NCBI GenBank assembly: GCA_016875255.1
Contig: VGRU01000118.1
Span: 1 to 10,478 of the forward strand
Length of the DNA: 10,478 bases
DNA from: Deltaproteobacteria bacterium
GTDB lineage: Bacteria > Desulfobacterota > BSN033 > UBA1163
Direction of reading: 5' to 3'
A program made the position numbers and the translations under genes. The notes beneath the pieces were generated by a model. The model saw only the letters and a list, made by a program, of their open reading frames with translations, had not been told where the DNA came from and searched no databases. Below are positions 7,623 to 10,478 of this stretch, piece after piece. The number at the start of each line of letters is the position of its first letter. Position 1 is the stretch's first letter.

Positions 7623-8332
7623 GCGTGAACTCTTCCTGGCAATGGTCTGCATTCGGAAAGCACCCGGTGGCCGCGGACTTCTTCAGGCTGGGTGAGGACG
7701 CCCCTCTGCTCAAAGGTTTTGCCGACTGGGTGGAGAAGGGATATCAGGCGCTGGTCTCTAAAAAAACACCCTCTCGGGGCCTCCATGCCTGGCGATTCTG
7801 GGCAAGAGGCTCGCAGAAAGAGAATATTGCCTGTGGAGTGGTGAGGGACAGCTCTGACCGTGTGGGCCGTCCTTATCCCCTTCTGATCATAGGGACGGGC
7901 CTGCTCAATGGCTGGGAGGATCACTGGGACCTCATGCCCTTTGCCTGTGAAAGAACCTGGGATCAGATCGAATACCTTTCGGCGTTCGTTGTCAACGATT
8001 TTAAAAAATTGGAACAGGAAGTTCATCATATCCGACCTCCCGTTCCCGGATGGCCCGATTTTGAAATCAAGAGGAAGGATCTGAATGAGATGGAAAAACA
8101 GGTTTCCCTCGGTTCGGATCAGGCAGAGCTCATCCTCGACCTGGAAATGAACTCCAACCACGATCATTTGACGCAGGTGAATTTCTTTCACACCCTGATC
8201 AGGAGCCGGATGAAAGCGGCTCCGAATGTGATCTTTATGGGAGGAACGCTGGACAGGACCTGCCTCGCCCTTTTCAGGCGTCCCCTCCAGACATCCGATT
8301 TCGTTCAACTGTGGTCGGTCTCTAAAGCCTGA
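7619..8332 (+). CDS. tagF: TagF, T6SS accessory protein (post-translational repressor family)
   Basis: The 237-residue protein matches the TagF family (DUF2094). It has an N-terminal GKHPVAADFFR (13-23), corresponding to the canonical GKxPxxGDFxR with Gly changed to Ala19, and SDRVGRPYPL (79-88), the counterpart of the conserved SxDrvGRxFPL. A C-terminal segment (about 203-235) resembles the closing strands of the family, with LDRTCLALFRRPLQTSDF. In Pseudomonas aeruginosa and Agrobacterium, TagF holds the T6SS inactive at the protein level by binding Fha. It is not fused to a PppA phosphatase here. The start overlaps the tssM stop by 4 bp (ATGA), with GGGAGGA just upstream as ribosome-binding site, the same tssM-tagF arrangement seen in several systems. 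No signal peptide or membrane segment is present. Confidence 0.92.
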   Translation: MSVNSSWQWSAFGKHPVAADFFRLGEDAPLLKGFADWVEKGYQALVSKKTPSRGLHAWRFWARGSQKENIACGVVRDSSDRVGRPYPLLIIGTGLLNGWEDHWDLMPFACERTWDQIEYLSAFVVNDFKKLEQEVHHIRPPVPGWPDFEIKRKDLNEMEKQVSLGSDQAELILDLEMNSNHDHLTQVNFFHTLIRSRMKAAPNVIFMGGTLDRTCLALFRRPLQTSDFVQLWSVSKA

Positions 8333-8352
8333 TAGGTAAAAAATAAAAGTCT

Positions 8353-8383
8353 CACGGTAAGGGTAAAGAGGCCCGTATCGTTA
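8353..8383 (+). repeat. 31-nt intergenic repeat, copy 1 (before tssA)
   Basis: This segment matches 10160-10190 at 27 of 31 positions. It starts CACGGT and includes an identical 15-nt core, GAGGCCCGTATCGTT, at 8368-8382. The copies lie in the gaps before tssA and before tssB, both in the same orientation as the genes. The left part is made of GGTAAGGGTAA-type words. A reverse-complementary CGATACG occurs at 8476-8482, so the element has an inverted partner within the gap. Confidence 0.8.
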
Positions 8384-8408
8384 ATAAAAGGTTACGTTTA
8401 TCGTTGTT

Positions 8409-8482
8409 GAAACTCGATTCGAAGCTCGTCTTTCGAAACTTGAAACTCGAGTCTCCAGCATCGAGCTTCGGGTTTCGATACG
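8409..8482. repeat. Inverted repeat of TTCGAA/CTCGA words before tssA
   Basis: GAAACTCGATTCGAAGCTCG at 8409-8428 has a reverse-complementary partner at 8462-8476 (CGAGCTTC then GGGTTTC), lacking 4 nt of the left arm. Between the arms are more TTTCGAAACTTGAAACTCGA-type words. The result is a degenerate, partly palindromic string nested inside the GTATCG/CGATAC pair. It has no coding signal. The reverse strand reads as a repetitive ETR-rich peptide, an artefact of the repeat. Confidence 0.65.
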
Positions 8483-8521
8483 AGCATCGTCACCCTTAAC
8501 CGTTTGACGATTTACAAAACG

Positions 8522-8564
8522 CCTGCCTGCGCGAAGCTGCTTCGGCGAAGGCAGGGGCTTCGCC
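8522..8564 (+). repeat. REP-like palindrome with two alternative hairpins upstream of tssA
   Basis: CCTGCC (8522-8527) pairs with GGCAGG (8550-8555), and inside it CGAAG (8532-8536) pairs with CTTCG (8540-8544) around a CTG loop, with two further CG pairs across a bulge. A second hairpin, GGCGAAG (8544-8550) with CTTCGCC (8558-8564), shares bases with the first, so the two cannot form together. The segment is GC-rich relative to the surrounding gap and ends 34 nt before the tssA start. No T-tract follows, so it does not look like a standard terminator. Confidence 0.65.
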
Positions 8565-8598
8565 ACCGTAACCTTCACCCAAACATGACGAAACCCTC

Positions 8599-10137
8599 GT
8601 GAGCAATGATATGAACCTCGAATCCTTAGGCAAGGAACCCATCAGTCAAGATCAACCCACTGGGGCCGACATCCGGTTTGAGCCGCTCTTTGAAGATCTC
8701 CAGTCCGAGGTCGGTAAACTCTCCTCCATTTCAGGACCCGCCAGTGTAGATTGGGGAAAAGTCTTAAAACTCTCCTCCGAAATCCTCTCAGAAAAATCAA
8801 AAGATCTTTTGGTCGCCAGCTACCTCGCCGTAGCCCTGATCTACAAACAACAGGTCGAAGGGTTTGCCATCGGCCTGAAAATCTATCAGGACCTTCTGGA
8901 AACATTCTGGGACCGCCTCTATCCGGCAAAGACGAAGGGCCGCGCAGGCGCCGTCGAATGGTGGATCGAAAAGGCCGAGGGAGCCCTGAAACAGGTCAAA
9001 CAACGCACCCTTCCGCAGGATCAAATCAACGCTCTAAATGAGAGACTGGAAAAGATTGAAGAGTTTTTGGGTAAGAATCTCGAAGAGCTTCCCTCTTTCA
9101 ATGCAATTCTGGATCAATTAGAAACTCTGTCTCCGCCTCCGCCTGAGAAGCCAAAGGATACACCGCCCCCTCCCACAGAGAAAACGACCCGCGAAGAGCC
9201 GGAAGCTCCGGCAGTCCCGACCACCCCTCAGGATGCTCAGAAAATTCTGAACCATGGGCTTCAGAAAATCCGCGAGGCAGTGTCTTTTTTCCATCAGGAA
9301 AACCTCTCCAACCCCCAGCCCTATCGATGGTCCAGAATCATCCTGTGGTCGAATGTGGAAGCGCTTCCGCCCGCAACCAACGGCCAGACCCGCATCCCGC
9401 CGCCCCCTGCCCAGGTAAAAAATATCTTCTCCGAATTGAGAAATAAGGGGGATAACGAAAGCCTCATCAGGGCAGCGGAAGGAAGGCTTCCCCAGTTTAT
9501 CTTCTGGATCGATCTGAATCGTTTTGCCTCAGAAGGCCTCGCCAATCTTGGAGAGAATTACCAGAAAGCAAAAGAGTCGGTCATCCAGGAGACAGCTTTC
9601 CTTCTTAACCGACTTCCGGGCCTGGAACATCTCTCCTTCTCTGACGGAACTCCCTTTGCGGATTCTGAAACCAAACAATGGATAAAAGAGATTGCCTTTA
9701 AACGGGGAGGCGCCGAAGAACCTTCCTCCCAGATCGCAACCCCACAGGACAAACATTCCATAGAAAAGGAGGTGGAAGAGGCTCAGGCGCTGATCAAGAA
9801 AGGCAAGCTCCTTGAAGCCATCGAGGGGCTTCAGCAGAAATTTCAACACAGCTCATCCCAGAGGGAGAAACTGCTCTGGCGTCTCGCAATGTCCCAGCTC
9901 CTGGTCAAGAACAAACAGGCCAAGGTCGCCCTTCCCCATCTTGAGCAGATATTAAAAGACATTGACTTTTACAGGTTGGAGGAATATGATCCTGAATTAG
10001 CTATAAAAAGCCTTAAGGCGGTCTGGATCGGATTCTCCTCCCAATCGGATCAGCCGTCAAAGGAAAAGGCCTCCGAAGTGTTACAGCGGATTGCAAAACT
10101 CGACCTGACAGAAGCGATCCGCATAGGAAAAACCTAA
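8599..10137 (+). CDS. tssA: TssA, T6SS sheath-priming protein (ImpA N-domain, VasJ-type C-terminus)
   Basis: TssA proteins organise assembly of the T6SS tail at the baseplate or the distal sheath end. The 512-residue protein has an ImpA-related N-terminal domain (about 22-130) with DW (51-52), SKDLLVASYLAVAL (67-80), GFAIGL (88-93) and WDRLYP (104-109). A Pro-rich linker (about 178-212) separates it from the second half. That half carries motifs typical of VasJ-type TssA: PYRWSRIILW, FWIDLNRFASEGLANLG and LSFSDGTPFAD (about 346-356), followed by a C-terminal helical domain (about 390-490). It is cytoplasmic, with no membrane segment. The longest start is GTG 8599, without an obvious Shine-Dalgarno; ATG 8611 (Met5) is an alternative. 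A five-codon ORF (8585-8602) ends in a TGA overlapping the GTG, which could couple initiation. Unlike tssL-tssM-tagF, this gene is set off by long repeat-filled gaps on both sides. Confidence 0.95.
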   Translation: MSNDMNLESLGKEPISQDQPTGADIRFEPLFEDLQSEVGKLSSISGPASVDWGKVLKLSSEILSEKSKDLLVASYLAVALIYKQQVEGFAIGLKIYQDLLETFWDRLYPAKTKGRAGAVEWWIEKAEGALKQVKQRTLPQDQINALNERLEKIEEFLGKNLEELPSFNAILDQLETLSPPPPEKPKDTPPPPTEKTTREEPEAPAVPTTPQDAQKILNHGLQKIREAVSFFHQENLSNPQPYRWSRIILWSNVEALPPATNGQTRIPPPPAQVKNIFSELRNKGDNESLIRAAEGRLPQFIFWIDLNRFASEGLANLGENYQKAKESVIQETAFLLNRLPGLEHLSFSDGTPFADSETKQWIKEIAFKRGGAEEPSSQIATPQDKHSIEKEVEEAQALIKKGKLLEAIEGLQQKFQHSSSQREKLLWRLAMSQLLVKNKQAKVALPHLEQILKDIDFYRLEEYDPELAIKSLKAVWIGFSSQSDQPSKEKASEVLQRIAKLDLTEAIRIGKT

Positions 10138-10159
10138 ACAATGAAAATGGTCCATCGGT

Positions 10160-10190
10160 CACGGTTAGGGTTAGGAGGCCCGTATCGTTT
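10160..10190 (+). repeat. 31-nt intergenic repeat, copy 2 (before tssB)
   Basis: This is the second copy of the element at 8353-8383 (27 of 31 identical, core GAGGCCCGTATCGTT at 10175-10189). Its left part reads GGTTAGGGTTAGG, a telomere-like 6-nt word that is probably coincidental. An inverted, diverged partner lies at 10240-10266 (CACGAAACGGGCATCTTAACC, then TTTACC), so the arms face each other as in the other two gaps. Confidence 0.8.
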
Positions 10191-10253
10191 AGCGTTAAAG
10201 GGTAAGGGTAAGAGTTTAAGACGATACACGTAACCCATTCACGAAACGGGCAT

Positions 10254-10295
10254 CTTAACCTTTACCTTTTGACCCTTGACTTTTATCTTCTAACT
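10254..10295 (+). repeat. Six tandem 7-nt pyrimidine-rich units before tssB
   Basis: The segment divides exactly into CTTAACC, TTTACCT, TTTGACC, CTTGACT, TTTATCT and TCTAACT, a degenerate YTTRMCY unit repeated six times. It ends six bases before the tssB Shine-Dalgarno and forms the right, inverted arm opposite GGTTAGGG and GGTAAGGG words at 10163-10213. The TTGAC words inside it imitate -35 boxes, but I see no good -10 box at the correct spacing. Confidence 0.6.
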
Positions 10296-10301
10296 AAAAA
10301 G

Positions 10302-10309
10302 AAAGGAGG
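10302..10309 (+). promoter_or_regulatory. Strong Shine-Dalgarno of tssB
   Basis: AAAGGAGG ends 5 nt before the tssB ATG. It is a near-perfect anti-16S match and clearly stronger than the site of the preceding tssA, consistent with the high copy number needed for a sheath subunit. Confidence 0.8.
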
Positions 10310-10314
10310 GAACT

Positions 10315-10478
10315 ATGCCGAAAGAAGCATCCGTTGCTCCAAAGGAAAGAATCAACATTGTCTATCGTCCGGCCACAGGGGATGTCAAAGAGGATGTGGA
10401 GCTTCCTCTCAAGATGCTGGTCATGGGCGACTTTACCGGCAAACCGGATGACCGGGCGCTCGAGAAAAGAGACCCCAT
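10315..10478 (+). CDS. tssB: TssB (VipA), T6SS contractile sheath small subunit, 5' part
   Basis: TssB and TssC form the contractile sheath around the Hcp tube. Only the first 54 codons are in the window, and the reading frame is open to the last base. The visible residues match the conserved N-terminus: ERINIVYRPATGDVKEDVEL, then PLKMLVMGDFTG, then an acidic/basic stretch ending EKRDP. The family typically reads NIVYxPATGDAxEEVELPLKLLVLGDFT. The start is fixed by the strong AAAGGAGG. The gene would normally be followed by tssC, which lies beyond the window. It is separated from tssA by about 177 bp of repeat-rich DNA, so it may be the head of its own transcript or a separately processed segment. 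Confidence 0.95.
   Translation, partial: MPKEASVAPKERINIVYRPATGDVKEDVELPLKMLVMGDFTGKPDDRALEKRDP

Larger units (their letters stand above)
8333..8598. other. tagF-tssA intergenic region
   Basis: This gap of 266 bp carries no credible gene. From left to right it holds the 31-nt repeat shared with the tssA-tssB gap, a TTCGAA-type inverted repeat, right-hand words of opposite polarity (CACCCTTAACCG and CCGTAACC, complementary in style to GGTAAGGGT), and the REP-like palindrome. A TTGACG at 8504-8509 has no matching -10 box at the right distance. No clear promoter was found. Confidence 0.6.

Noticed and set aside
7547..8308. 253-codon reverse-strand ORF opposite tagF
   Set aside because: It is the antisense shadow of tagF, whose forward product carries clear family motifs.
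8381..8578. Reverse-strand ORF of 65 codons filling the tagF-tssA gap
   Set aside because: Its product is a repetitive ETR/SSxLETR-type string generated by the TTCGAA/CTCGA repeats and the palindrome; no ribosome-binding site and no recognisable domain.
10163..10175. Telomere-like GGTTAGGGTTAGG
   Set aside because: Only two units, inside a degenerate repeat arm with variants such as GGTAAGGG; no reason to infer a telomere or linear end.
10269..10296. Possible tssB promoter TTGACC, 16 nt, TAACTA
   Set aside because: The TTGAC word is part of the 7-nt repeat and the -10 match is poor (about two of six positions).
10269..10451. Forward ORF overlapping the tssB start
   Set aside because: It is in a different frame from tssB; the tssB frame has the strong Shine-Dalgarno and the conserved sequence, and runs off the window.

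Overview
The window holds most of a type VI secretion system (T6SS) cluster. All genes lie on the + strand. Gram-negative cell-envelope genes (tssJ, tssL, tssM), moderate GC and the gene order suggest a proteobacterium-like organism, most plausibly a deltaproteobacterial (Desulfobacterota-type) lineage. That placement is an inference; there is no rRNA or other marker gene here.

Layout. Bases 1-158 contain no recognisable gene but include a good sigma70-like promoter (TTGACT, 17-nt spacer, TATAGT). Next come a small unrecognised protein with three Thr-centred repeat motifs (159-560) and an 8-bp-overlapping gene for what looks like a stand-alone T6SS FHA C-terminal domain without its FHA domain (553-1293). 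tssJ (outer-membrane lipoprotein, 1295-1834) and tssK (baseplate adaptor, 1898-3286) follow. After a repeat-filled gap come tssL (3477-4154), tssM (4155-7622) and tagF (7619-8332), packed with zero or negative spacing. A second repeat-filled gap leads to tssA (8599-10137). A third leads to tssB, which begins at 10315 behind a strong Shine-Dalgarno and runs off the window end.

How they work together. TssJ, TssL and TssM form the envelope-spanning membrane complex. TssK links it to the baseplate. TssA primes and coordinates polymerisation of the TssB/TssC sheath. TagF and the Fha-like protein are post-translational control components in characterised systems. Missing from the window and expected downstream or elsewhere are tssC, hcp, tssE/F/G, clpV, vgrG, effectors, and any PpkA kinase or PppA phosphatase.

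Most unusual points. (1) A probable Fha C-terminal domain lacks an FHA domain, and its upstream neighbour carries three T-[VI]-I-[FIL] motifs resembling FHA phospho-ligands. (2) Three large intergenic gaps (before tssL, tssA and tssB) are filled with short-period degenerate repeats in convergent orientation. Two of the gaps share a 31-nt element (27/31 identical). (3) Mutually exclusive hairpins and a five-codon upstream ORF lie just before tssA.
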